Shown one piece after another: positions 44,667 to 53,031 of a stretch of 64,000 nt of DNA (positions within the stretch are counted from its first letter, which is position 1; the number at the start of each line of letters is the position of its first letter). The stretch is from Nostoc sp. MS1. GTDB lineage: Bacteria; Cyanobacteriota; Cyanobacteriia; Cyanobacteriales; Nostocaceae. The notes below the pieces were generated by a model. That model was not told where the DNA came from, ran no database searches, and saw only the letters and a program-made list of their open reading frames with translations. The DNA is taken from positions 3,221,501-3,285,500 of the forward strand of contig NZ_AP023441.1 in NCBI RefSeq assembly GCF_019976755.1. The letters are read 5' to 3'. Position numbers and translations under genes: made by a program.

Positions 44667-46104
44667 GGTTGGTATTTTCCTACAATTAATTTATCTATGG
44701 GCTGGAAATTTACATGAAACTTAAGGCTGAGGAGTGTTTGCACATATGAGGTATTGACAAACAAACAGCACAAAAGATTAAGGTCTAGAACATTGGCTAT
44801 TCATTATTAGTCTTACTTGGTAACTAATAATCAATAAGTCAATTACTTTGATTGCCAAGTTCTAGCGTAAATAGTGATGATAGGTGGTGGAATGAGGATA
44901 GGGAAAGTTCTACCTGAAAATGCAAGCGAAAATTGAGAAAAGCTTGACATAAACTTGGCAGGTTTTTGTAGAATACCCATCGGTTGCTCAAGCCTTGAGA
45001 GTGTTTACAGTAGCAATTTACTTTTATTCAGGTTTGTACCCGAACCTAACCAACCAAAATTGCAATACACTCTCAATGGTTTCTACAAATTTACTATTTA
45101 GGATATGTCATGGCTTGTCATCATTTTCATAACGCGCACCGCACAATATCATCAGATACTAAGCAGTTTTCGCGCTTGTGCTATTGCTGAGAAATAGTCC
45201 TGAAAATTACTCTATCCTCTCGTAATTAATTCAAGAAAATTAATTTTTCATGACAAAGATATAATATTAGTCCCTGCCAATTACTTACAACATAGTTGAT
45301 AAAGTCGGTAATAGATAATAGCGAATGGTTTACTGTTTTCTACCATTACCAATAGTTATCAACTTCCAAAATATGATAAGTAATTATGCGGACTTATCTT
45401 TGTTTAGTCAGCGTTCTAATTCTTCTGGAATGCCATTTTGTACTAAGAGTCTTTCTTCCCAGCCTCCTAGAGTAATTGTTTCTGGCTGATAATACTAGCT
45501 TGTCTAGCCAAATCTAACTAGTTATTACCTAAGCAAGTTATGACTGACTTCAAGTTTGTACCAAGGTTAGTATCCAGTTTGTCTGGCTGATTTCTAACGT
45601 GGCTAGAACTTGTAGTGATATTGAAGTGGATCTACCACAGCAAAAGGATTCTATTGAGTTTACCCCAATATTTTTCTTGAAGCCTTTTTGCATTCTTGCT
45701 TTTTTGATTCCTATTGTCAGCTTAACACGCTTTTGCTAATTTGTTGATTTGATTTTGAATTATATCTTGGCAGTAGGTTGTTCTTAGAAAATATTTTGCT
45801 TAAACATTAATACTGTATTGGTATTCCTCAAATTATAAAAATTTCCCTGACATTTTAATCTTTGGTTTTTGTTAGATTTGAACTTATATAGTAATCGGGT
45901 TTGATTACTTAACCAATTTGCATATACAAGGAATAGAAGACAGAAGAGAGCGAAGAAATAGGGACAGAGGTACTAAATTTAAAAAAAAATCAAAGATGAA
46001 TCCTATGCTTACCTCGCGTTATAAAAATTTCACTATCTCCCTTAAGAAGGTGAACAAAGTTATCCTATTTGTCCTATTATGATTTCACTTAATTAAAAGC
46101 AGTA
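44667..46104. other. 1.4-kb non-coding region upstream of nifH
   Basis: No credible gene on either strand. It holds the nifH promoter region and the composite hairpin at 44995-45076. The right part (45400-46100) is AT-rich with scattered short inverted repeats such as 'tctggctgat' near 45480 and 45580. I see no perfect GTA-N8-TAC NtcA box. Confidence 0.5.
44995..45076. other. Composite inverted-repeat structure upstream of nifH
   Basis: The outer arms TTGAGAGTGT (44995-45004) and ACACTCTCAA (45067-45076) pair perfectly. The inner arms GCAATTT (45013-45019) and AAATTGC (45057-45063) pair perfectly. A third stem AGGTTTG / CGAACCT (45030-45047) closes the middle. It lies about 330-410 bases before the nifH start. 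It could be a folded RNA, a MITE or a regulatory cruciform. Confidence 0.5.
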
Positions 46105-46338
46105 ATGATCCTGACAATGCCAAAATCCGTAGAGATGGCAAATTTAGTGCATGGCTGGCGACAGCATCTCCACCTGTATCAGGATAGATTCGCTGCCAAA
46201 TTGGGCGTTGCTGACAAAATGGGGAATTGGTGGCAGCTGGGGCATACTTTAGAGAAGGCAAGGTTAGGGCGATCGCTAGACGAACCTGAGAAAGCTTCTT
46301 TAAAGCATTATTTCTCAGGGGAGGAATTGAATGTCTGA
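46105..46338 (+). CDS. Small helix-turn-helix-like protein ahead of a histidine kinase
   Basis: 77 residues. 'LVHGWRQHLHLYQDRFAAKLGVADKMGNWWQLGHTLEKARL' resembles XRE-type HTH segments (helix, Q..FA..LGV.., then W), but the recognition-helix region is altered, so DNA binding is uncertain. The stop overlaps the next start by eight bases, which implies translational coupling to the kinase. A second ATG at 46117 is possible. It could be a small regulator, or an N-terminal part split off the kinase gene. Confidence 0.6.
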   Translation: MILTMPKSVEMANLVHGWRQHLHLYQDRFAAKLGVADKMGNWWQLGHTLEKARLGRSLDEPEKASLKHYFSGEELNV

Positions 46339-48568
46339 GGCACAGCCTGTAAGTTTAGATGACATTTTAATTACAGCCTCTTTAGCCGAGCGATCGCCCA
46401 GAGTTGCTAATTTACAAGCAGAAATCCGATCTCTGCACTCACTAGCTCGACAACTAGCACAGCAACCGCAAACCATGCTGCAAGCTCTAGTGGCTACAGC
46501 TGTTGAGCTTTGTCTGGCGGGAAGTGCTGGCGTGAGCTTACTTGATGTAACTCCCGATGGGGAAGAAATATTTCGCTGGAGTGCGATCTCTGGTAGCTTA
46601 AAAGAGTATGAGCAAAGAACAACACCTAGAAACTATAGTCCTTGCGGCATATGTCTAGATCGTCAAGCGCCTATTCTTTATTCTTATCCTGAACGGTACT
46701 TTACTTACTTGCAAACAGCAAAACTTAGTATCGTTGAAGGTCTAGTTATTCCCTTGATGAATGGTGATCAGCCATTAGGTACGATCTGGATTGTGTCCCA
46801 TGACCCAGCACGGCAGTTTGATGCTGAAGACTTAAGGATCATGACCAGTCTCGCTGATTTTACCTCTGCTGCCCTTGACAGTATTCACTTACGTCAAACG
46901 ACTGAGGTTGCATTGCAGCATCAGCATTTTCTCGCAAATGCTACTAAAGTTTTGGCAGAGTCGATTGATTACAAAACCACACTATTGAATATTGCACAAC
47001 TGGCTGTACCGTTTCTGGCTGACTTATGTTTCTTTGATGTCCTCAATACCGATTCTCAGATCGAAAGAGTAGGCTGGCATCACCGCGAACAGGATTGGTT
47101 TGAGCAGTTACAGCATTATTTACAGTTGCCAGATTGTGAAAGTCATCTATTTACGAACCTGCTTGACAGTAGTCAGGCTAACTTTGTGCCTTATGTCACC
47201 AAGGCGTGGCTACAAAATGCTACCACCTGTGCTGATTGTCGGCAATTTATGCAAGAGTTTCAGGTGCGATCGCTAATTAGTGTGCCTCTGATTGCTCATG
47301 GTCATCATCTGGGAGTATTAACCGTTTGCTTGACCGCAGACTCTGATCGCCAATACATTCCAGCCGACTTGGCAGTGGCAGAAGAATTAGGACATGGGGC
47401 AGCATTGGCTTTATCTAACGCCCGGCTTTACCAGCAGGCACAGGAAGCCAACCGCATCAAAGATGAGTTTTTGGCAGTGTTATCGCACGAATTGCGATCG
47501 CCCCTCAACCCCATTTTAGGTTGGCTACAGATGATCAAAAGAGGTAATTTGAGCGCCACTCAAACTGCACAAGCTTGGGCAACGATTGAGCGTAATGCCA
47601 AATTGCAAGCCAAATTGGTTGATGATCTACTAGATGTCTCTGCTATTTTGCAAGGCAAGCTTAGTCTCAATGTAGAGCAAGTTAATCTAGTGGCTACAAT
47701 TCAAGCCGCCATCGATACTGTGCAGTTATCAGCCCAAGCCAAATCAATTGAGATCAACACAAGATTAAATTCTCAAGTCGTGACTATTTTGGGTGATGCC
47801 ACTCGTTTACAGCAAGTCGCCTGGAATCTTCTCGCTAATGCGGTTAAGTTTACACCCCAAGGAGGGCGGGTGGAAGTCGGGTTAGAGCAAATTGAGGGTT
47901 ATGCTCAGATCGTGGTGAGTGACACAGGCATTGGCATTGATCCCAATTTTTTACCTTACGTGTTTGACTACTTCTGGCAAGTCGATGGCGCAACTACCCG
48001 CCAGTTTGGGGGACTGGGTTTAGGGTTGGCAATTGTGCGTCAGATTATTGAGGCACATGGAGGAACGGTGTGGGCAGAAAGTCTGGGTAAAGGACAGGGG
48101 GCAATTTTTACACTGAGATTGCCATTGATGCCTGCTCAAGCTACCAAAGAGGGAGATAAGCTTTTAGAGGATGCGGTTAATTTGCAGGGAACTCAAATTT
48201 TAGTAGTAGATAATGAGCCAGATTCGTTAGAGTTCATCGCTTTGGCGTTGGAGCAGTCTGGAGCAAATGTGATTACAGCCAATTCCGCCGCCGAAGCGTT
48301 GCAATTGTTCACCCAATCTCAACCGACTTTACTAATTAGTGACATTGGTATGCCAGATGAGGATGGCTATATGCTGATGCAGCAAGTCAGAGCGCTCCCA
48401 CCAGAACAGGGTGGGCAAGTTTTAGCGATCGCCTTAACTGCTTATGCGGGGTATGCTAATTATCAGCAAGCAATAGCAGCAGGCTTTCAGCACCACTTAG
48501 TTAAACCTGTTGATCCAGAGGTGTTAATTAAAGCAATTACTGATTTACTCAAAGAAAACCAACCTTAA
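46331..48568 (+). CDS. Hybrid sensor histidine kinase (GAF-GAF-HisKA-HATPase-REC)
   Basis: 745 residues, no membrane helix. Two GAF-like sensory domains (about 40-190 and 205-370), dimerisation domain with H-box 'FLAVLSHELRSPLNPILGWL' (about 383-402), ATPase with N-box 'NLLANAVKFTPQGG', 'DTGIGIDPNFLPYVFDYF' and 'GGLGLGLAIV', then a C-terminal receiver (about 620-742) with an intact phosphoacceptor in 'LLISDIGMPDEDGY' and 'LVKPVD'. GGGGAGG seven bases before ATG 46331 is a strong ribosome site. Its receiver keeps the Asp that all three nearby stand-alone receivers have lost. Confidence 0.93.
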   Translation: MSEAQPVSLDDILITASLAERSPRVANLQAEIRSLHSLARQLAQQPQTMLQALVATAVELCLAGSAGVSLLDVTPDGEEIFRWSAISGSLKEYEQRTTPRNYSPCGICLDRQAPILYSYPERYFTYLQTAKLSIVEGLVIPLMNGDQPLGTIWIVSHDPARQFDAEDLRIMTSLADFTSAALDSIHLRQTTEVALQHQHFLANATKVLAESIDYKTTLLNIAQLAVPFLADLCFFDVLNTDSQIERVGWHHREQDWFEQLQHYLQLPDCESHLFTNLLDSSQANFVPYVTKAWLQNATTCADCRQFMQEFQVRSLISVPLIAHGHHLGVLTVCLTADSDRQYIPADLAVAEELGHGAALALSNARLYQQAQEANRIKDEFLAVLSHELRSPLNPILGWLQMIKRGNLSATQTAQAWATIERNAKLQAKLVDDLLDVSAILQGKLSLNVEQVNLVATIQAAIDTVQLSAQAKSIEINTRLNSQVVTILGDATRLQQVAWNLLANAVKFTPQGGRVEVGLEQIEGYAQIVVSDTGIGIDPNFLPYVFDYFWQVDGATTRQFGGLGLGLAIVRQIIEAHGGTVWAESLGKGQGAIFTLRLPLMPAQATKEGDKLLEDAVNLQGTQILVVDNEPDSLEFIALALEQSGANVITANSAAEALQLFTQSQPTLLISDIGMPDEDGYMLMQQVRALPPEQGGQVLAIALTAYAGYANYQQAIAAGFQHHLVKPVDPEVLIKAITDLLKENQP

Positions 48569-48966
48569 TACACCGGACACAACCGATAGAGGATGTTCTT
48601 CAACTGTTGCCCATCTTCTAGATAAGTCACATAGTCATGATCACCGACCTGAATATTCTGCCCTTCCATATCTTCCCCATATTTCTCAGCCATGATAATA
48701 ATCGGTGTGCGGCTGTTCAATTCTGTGTTACGGCGAATTTGTTGTCCGAATACAATCATTTCATTGATTGATTTCCCAAACTGGTTCAGTAAAATCAAGT
48801 CAAAGCGATCGCGTCCTCGTTGGGTGCGTTGAATAGCATCATCCTCATCAAGCGCCATAATTACTTCATAGCCACAATTTTGCAGGTTATACTTCAGCAC
48901 AGCCCGAACATCATCATCGGATTCAACAACAAAAATACAAGGTGATGTGGTGCGTAGCTGATTCAT
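48565..48966 (-). CDS. Degenerate stand-alone receiver (Asn at phosphosite, no Lys)
   Basis: 133 residues. The fold pattern 'PCIFVVESDDDVRAVLKYNLQNCGYEVIMALDEDDAI' is a REC domain, but the phosphoacceptor is Asn (N61 in 'FDLILLNQFGK') and the conserved Lys-Pro is missing ('YVTYLEDGQQ'). It cannot take phosphate in the usual way. Its TAA overlaps the TAA of the convergent kinase gene in a shared TTAA. It is the last gene of a three-gene unit, 51 bases after the Crp/Fnr-type gene. Confidence 0.8.
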   Translation of the reverse strand: MNQLRTTSPCIFVVESDDDVRAVLKYNLQNCGYEVIMALDEDDAIQRTQRGRDRFDLILLNQFGKSINEMIVFGQQIRRNTELNSRTPIIIMAEKYGEDMEGQNIQVGDHDYVTYLEDGQQLKNILYRLCPVY

Positions 48967-49017
48967 AATTTTCGCTAGGGAGAATAATAGATAAATAAAA
49001 CTCGATAAGTGGTACCG

Positions 49018-49716
49018 TTATTTTTCTCCTAGTAAGCGATCGTATTCAGTTTTGATTGTTCTGAAACATTCACAGGAAGAGGCTTCTAGCCCAGACTGGT
49101 TCACAATCTGCACATGACCCCGACGATATTTGATCAGTTTGCGCTCTTGTAGTTTCTGCGCCGTTAGAGTCACCCCTGCTCGCCTTACACCCAGCATCAT
49201 GGCAATAAAATCCTGCGTCAGAGGTAACTCATTGGAGTCAATTCTCTCTTGTGTTTCCAGCAGCCAGCGCGGTAAGCGTTGTTCTAGGGTGTGGAGAGAG
49301 TTGCAAGCTGCTGTTTGGGAAACTTGAGCCAGAAACGCCTGAGCATAACGCAGCAACAAGTCCCGTAGTTCACCATTGCGATCAAATTCCTGCCTCAGTA
49401 TTTGGGCATCAATTCTCATCGCCCTACCTGCTACTTGGACGACGTATTCTGTTTGTGTGATTTCACTTCTGCCCATAAAAGCATTAATCCCCAATACTTC
49501 CCGATTACCCACCATCCCCACCTCTGCTGTCGCACCATTGAGCATCGTAATCGTGATCGAGAACAGACAGTCAATTGGAAAATAAAGATGAGTCAACACA
49601 TCGCCTGGTCTATGAATCATCTCACCTTGGGCTAAGGTGACAAGAACCAGATGAGGCGTAAGCCGCTCTTGCACATCCGCAGACAGCATAGCTAGTATTT
49701 GATTTTCAGCGTTCAT
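49018..49716 (-). CDS. Crp/Fnr-family transcription regulator, copy C
   Basis: 232 residues from ATG 49716 (an in-frame ATG at 49761 would give 247). It shares the domain order and key blocks with copies A and B, such as 'RLTPHLVLVTLAQGEMIHRPGDVLTHLYFPIDCLFS', 'FLAQVSQTAACNSLHTLEQRLPRWLL' and the HTH 'LTQDFIAMMLGVRRAGVTLTAQKL', but is more diverged. It also ends in 'SSCECFRTIKTEYDRLL', with the Cys pair conserved. It sits between two pseudo-receivers in one transcription unit. Confidence 0.88.
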   Translation of the reverse strand: MNAENQILAMLSADVQERLTPHLVLVTLAQGEMIHRPGDVLTHLYFPIDCLFSITITMLNGATAEVGMVGNREVLGINAFMGRSEITQTEYVVQVAGRAMRIDAQILRQEFDRNGELRDLLLRYAQAFLAQVSQTAACNSLHTLEQRLPRWLLETQERIDSNELPLTQDFIAMMLGVRRAGVTLTAQKLQERKLIKYRRGHVQIVNQSGLEASSCECFRTIKTEYDRLLGEK

Positions 49717-49787
49717 GGGAGCCTTAGAAAGTTTGCAAGAGAGGCTCTCCTTAGAATACATCTCAATTGAAAGGTTAAGGTTTGTTA

Positions 49788-50210
49788 TTAACAGCAGGCC
49801 TTGGCTGACATTCCTTGTCCTGTAATATGAGCGATTGTGGCAATTAACTCGTCAACATTTATTGGTTTAACTAAGTATCGGCAAAATCCAGCCGCGAGGG
49901 CATGAAGGCGATCACTTTCTTTAACGCATACGGTGAGTGCGATCGCTGGAATCTCAACGCCATAAGTTTTTTCCCAGGCTTTCACTTTGCGGATGAATGA
50001 GTATCCATCATCATCGGGCAGCATGATTTCGCTGATCAAAAGGTCTGGTGGAGCTTGTTGAATTATGTCGAGAGCTTGAGTGGCACAAATTGCTGTGGTT
50101 GTCTTAACCCCATATTCAGCAAACAAAACCATTAGTAGCACACAAGAATCAAAATCATTATCCACTACTAGCACTCGTAAACCTTTTTGCAGCGAAATTG
50201 AATGACACAT
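49788..50210 (-). CDS. Stand-alone receiver domain protein with Glu at the phosphorylation site
   Basis: 140 residues. REC domain with 'LRVLVVDNDFDS' (D17), 'IALTVC' (T93) and 'YLVKPIN' (K115) conserved, but Glu replaces the phosphoacceptor Asp (E61 in 'DLLISEIMLPDDDGYSF'). Strikingly similar in sequence and in this substitution to the receiver at 39106. It is the first gene of the unit receiver-Crp/Fnr-receiver. A candidate operator lies 141 bases upstream. Confidence 0.87.
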   Translation of the reverse strand: MCHSISLQKGLRVLVVDNDFDSCVLLMVLFAEYGVKTTTAICATQALDIIQQAPPDLLISEIMLPDDDGYSFIRKVKAWEKTYGVEIPAIALTVCVKESDRLHALAAGFCRYLVKPINVDELIATIAHITGQGMSAKACC

Positions 50211-50350
50211 ATCTGAGGCAGTCTATCATGTAGAAGGGACAATGTGGCACAATATAAGCTATAAATTCTCTTTACATAAGGCAAAAAAGCAGCAAAGAGT
50301 TTTTACAATTAACCCAATAGACAAAATACTGGTTACAGAAACAAAGTTCA

Positions 50351-50364
50351 GTACAGTTTCGTAC
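50351..50364. promoter_or_regulatory. Candidate operator, GTACAGTTTCGTAC
   Basis: An inverted repeat with GTAC arms (GTAC-N6-GTAC), 141 bases upstream of the receiver gene at 50210. It differs from the site at 41796 by one base. Confidence 0.55.
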
Positions 50365-50429
50365 ACTAGAAGCAATTTAAGTATATCCAGTGTTAGTAAT
50401 GTGTCATTTTTATCAAATTTTATATAATT

Positions 50430-50469
50430 AAAACGAAACAACCCCTCATACCATATAGTTGAGGAGTTG
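50430..50469 (-). terminator. Rho-independent terminator of murT-gatD
   Basis: On the minus strand, CAACTCCTCA pairs with TGAGGGGTTG (one wobble or mismatch), then TTTCGTTTT follows. It lies 31 bases after the gatD stop. Confidence 0.8.
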
Positions 50470-50499
50470 CTCATAAATACTTTACTATTAAGGTAAATT

Positions 50500-51312
50500 T
50501 TAAACTTTAGCTACTACAGTAGACTTTGGTGGGTTAACTTGCAACTTTTTAAACATTGCTTCTCGTGCCTGCATAGCTAAAGTATCATCTAAAGGTTGTA
50601 AAGTAATTGGCTGCTGATACTTTAAGCGTAATGCTGTTTGAATTAACCAGTCTGCAACAAAGGGATTTTTAGGTAACAATGGCCCGTGAGAATAAGTAGC
50701 GATCGCATTCTGATAAAATGCACCTTCAGTACCATCTTCACCATTATTTCCTAAACCATAAACCACTTTTCCTAAAGCTTCTACCTTACCTAATTTAGTC
50801 CGACCACCGTGATTTTCAAAACCTACTAAATAGGCTTTGCTTCCCGTCATTTCTGCTAAATCTTTCGCCAAACGGCTGGCTGTAACTTCAATGACCAAGT
50901 TACCGATACAACGCTTTGTATTCTCCCCAGGATGGATAGAAACTAAATCAAGTATTCCTAACCCTTGAATACGCTGTCCTAACCCTGGTTCGTAATAATG
51001 TCCTAATAACTGGGGTGAACCACAAGTAAAAACTCCTGGTGTGCCATTTTCAATTTTTTCACGCATTGCATCAGCTTTCGCACCTTGCAAATCACGCATA
51101 ACAATTTCTTGCTGTCTATCTTGTGCGCCACCACCAACTATCACATCTACAGATTTAATATCATCTGCTGTAGCATTTTGGTCTAGAGGTAATACTTTAA
51201 CGCTATATCCCCGCCATTGGGCGCGACGTTCTATAGTAATCACATTACCGCGATCGCCATAGGTACTCATCAATGTAGGATATAGCCAACCGATTGTTAA
51301 TTCTAGGGTCAT
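50500..51312 (-). CDS. gatD: Lipid II isoglutaminyl synthase, glutaminase subunit (GatD-like)
   Basis: 270 residues of the CobB/CobQ-like class I glutamine amidotransferase type. Nucleophile C97 in 'FTCGSPQLLGHYY', and H168 in 'GFENHGGRTKLG'. The N-terminal 'IGWLYPTLMSTYGDRGNVI' is typical of GatD. It would supply ammonia to MurT to amidate the alpha-carboxyl of D-Glu in the peptidoglycan stem. It lies 134 bases after murT on the same strand. Confidence 0.9.
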   Translation of the reverse strand: MTLELTIGWLYPTLMSTYGDRGNVITIERRAQWRGYSVKVLPLDQNATADDIKSVDVIVGGGAQDRQQEIVMRDLQGAKADAMREKIENGTPGVFTCGSPQLLGHYYEPGLGQRIQGLGILDLVSIHPGENTKRCIGNLVIEVTASRLAKDLAEMTGSKAYLVGFENHGGRTKLGKVEALGKVVYGLGNNGEDGTEGAFYQNAIATYSHGPLLPKNPFVADWLIQTALRLKYQQPITLQPLDDTLAMQAREAMFKKLQVNPPKSTVVAKV

Positions 51313-51315
51313 ATT

Positions 51316-51346
51316 TTTAATTCGTAATTCGTAATTCGTAATTTGT
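51316..51346. repeat. AATTCGT tandem repeat between murT and gatD
   Basis: Four TAATTCG-type units directly upstream of gatD, the same repeat unit that ends rtcA. Confidence 0.8.
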
Positions 51347-51446
51347 AATTGGGGATGAGGGAGTAACCCACCCCTAACCCCTCCCAGGAGGGGAATAGCA
51401 GGGGAGCAGGGGAGAAAGAACTACTAACCACTGACAACTGACCAAT

Positions 51447-52778
51447 TTACAGAATTTTCCTTCCCGTTAAGACTTCGCGGACTTCTAGCATGGCTGAATA
51501 GGTGGGGAGGATGTGGAGGGTTTCGGTTGTTGGGGTGTGTTCTAAGGCTTTGGCGATCGCTTGATGTAAATCTTCTTCGACAATTAAGTTAAGATTACTA
51601 TCCGCCGATTTTTCACTATAACGCAGACGTAGCGCCATATCATAAACGCGATCGCCACTGACTACTAAGGTTCCTCCCCGTTCGACTAATTTTTCTGTAT
51701 CTACGTCCCAAATCCAAGATACATCTGTGCCGTCGGGGGTGCGATCATTTAATACTAATAATGTGGTTTTATCTGTGCTTTGGGTGACGACGCGAATTGT
51801 TTCATTCGTCCCTACAGGATTTTTAGATAATAAAATTCTTACCCGTTTACCATCAATTACTAAATCTTCCGCACGGCCGAAAGCAGCTTGGAAATGATTA
51901 ATAGTATCTCTGATTGTCGCCTCATCAACACCTAATTCTATAGCTGCGGTTGTGGCTGCTAAGGTGTTGTATTTGTTGTACAAACCAACTAAGATTTGCG
52001 GCCATTCCTTACTTGCTAATACTGGTTGACTTTTACTAAAACCGCAACTTGGACAAGTAAAATCTCCCAGGTGAGATAAATATACACCTTGGTAATCTAA
52101 AGAATGTCCACATTGAGGACAATAGATAGAATCAACAGCGTGAGGAATAGCTTCTAAATAATTTTCAGGTTCATTTAAGCCAAAGAATAAGACCTTTTGC
52201 TGTAACTGCTGACCGAGAAGCGATAAAGTTGGGTCATCAGCATTGGGAATTACCACGGTTTCCGGTGGAAGCGTCGAGATAACCTTAGTCCACCGCTTGC
52301 TGATAGTATCTACTTCACCGTACCTATCAAGTTGGTCGCGGAACAGGTTTAAACAGAGGATAATTCTTGGTTGGAGTGGCTTTAATACCTTGGGAACAAT
52401 ATTCTCATCTACTTCCAAAATCGCATAATCGACATCTAGAGTCCCCACCAAGCTGGTGCTTTCTAGCAAAGCAGTCATCAACCCATTTTCCAGATTTGCA
52501 CCCGTCGAATTATGACAGACACGATAACCCTTATTTTCTAAAATCGTGCGTAACAGCAGCGAAGTGGTAGTTTTACCATTAGTACCAGCGATGATAATAA
52601 CCCCATTTTTCACCTGCTGACTCAATAATTGTAAAAGCCTGGGTTCAATTCGCCGCGCAATTGACCCTGGTAATACACTAGCAGCACCCAGACGCAGCGA
52701 TCGCACCAAAAAAGTCACGCTTTTCGCCACCGACACCGCAAAACCCAAACGCACTCTATCTATAATTTTCATAGTCAT
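51447..52778 (-). CDS. murT: Lipid II isoglutaminyl synthase, Mur-ligase subunit (MurT-like)
   Basis: 443 residues. Mur ligase ATP site 'IIIAGTNGKTTTSLLL' (61-76), then a four-Cys zinc ribbon 'YCPQCGHSLDYQ ... FTCPSCGFS' (about 205-232) that distinguishes MurT from MurC-F, and a DUF1727-type C-terminal domain ('LLVLNDRTPDGTDVSWIWDVD'). With GatD it amidates D-glutamate of lipid II, best known in Gram-positive bacteria. The first codons ATG-ACT-ATG-AAA lie at the end of a TGACTAA repeat; the second ATG (52772) is an equally good start. Confidence 0.9.
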   Translation of the reverse strand: MTMKIIDRVRLGFAVSVAKSVTFLVRSLRLGAASVLPGSIARRIEPRLLQLLSQQVKNGVIIIAGTNGKTTTSLLLRTILENKGYRVCHNSTGANLENGLMTALLESTSLVGTLDVDYAILEVDENIVPKVLKPLQPRIILCLNLFRDQLDRYGEVDTISKRWTKVISTLPPETVVIPNADDPTLSLLGQQLQQKVLFFGLNEPENYLEAIPHAVDSIYCPQCGHSLDYQGVYLSHLGDFTCPSCGFSKSQPVLASKEWPQILVGLYNKYNTLAATTAAIELGVDEATIRDTINHFQAAFGRAEDLVIDGKRVRILLSKNPVGTNETIRVVTQSTDKTTLLVLNDRTPDGTDVSWIWDVDTEKLVERGGTLVVSGDRVYDMALRLRYSEKSADSNLNLIVEEDLHQAIAKALEHTPTTETLHILPTYSAMLEVREVLTGRKIL

Positions 52779-52925
52779 TAGTCATTAGTCAATAGTCCAT
52801 AGTCAATAGTCCATAGTCATTAGTCCACAGTCAATAGTCCAAGTCATTCTCCACTGCTTCTTCGTCTCCCCCCACTCCCTCATCTCCCTCATCTCCCCTA
52901 CTTCCCACTCCCCACAGTACCCACT
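52775..52925. repeat. Mixed heptamer and CTCATCTCC repeats upstream of murT
   Basis: TAGTCAT, TAGTCAA and TAGTCCA units (52775-52845) followed by CTCCCTCAT / CTCCCCACT units to about 52915. No gene is present; the repeat replaces any normal leader of murT. Confidence 0.8.
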
Positions 52926-53031
52926 AGGCGCTATCTTAAAAAATAGTATACGGGCGTAATTATATATCCAGTCCACGTTGCCTAATTCAGCACATACCGA
53001 AGACAAATAGTAACTTACAAGGTTCTTTTTG

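Noticed and set aside
45540..45590. Possible NtcA site upstream of nifH
   Set aside because: The nearest match (GTACCAAGGTTAGTATC) does not have GTA-N8-TAC spacing.
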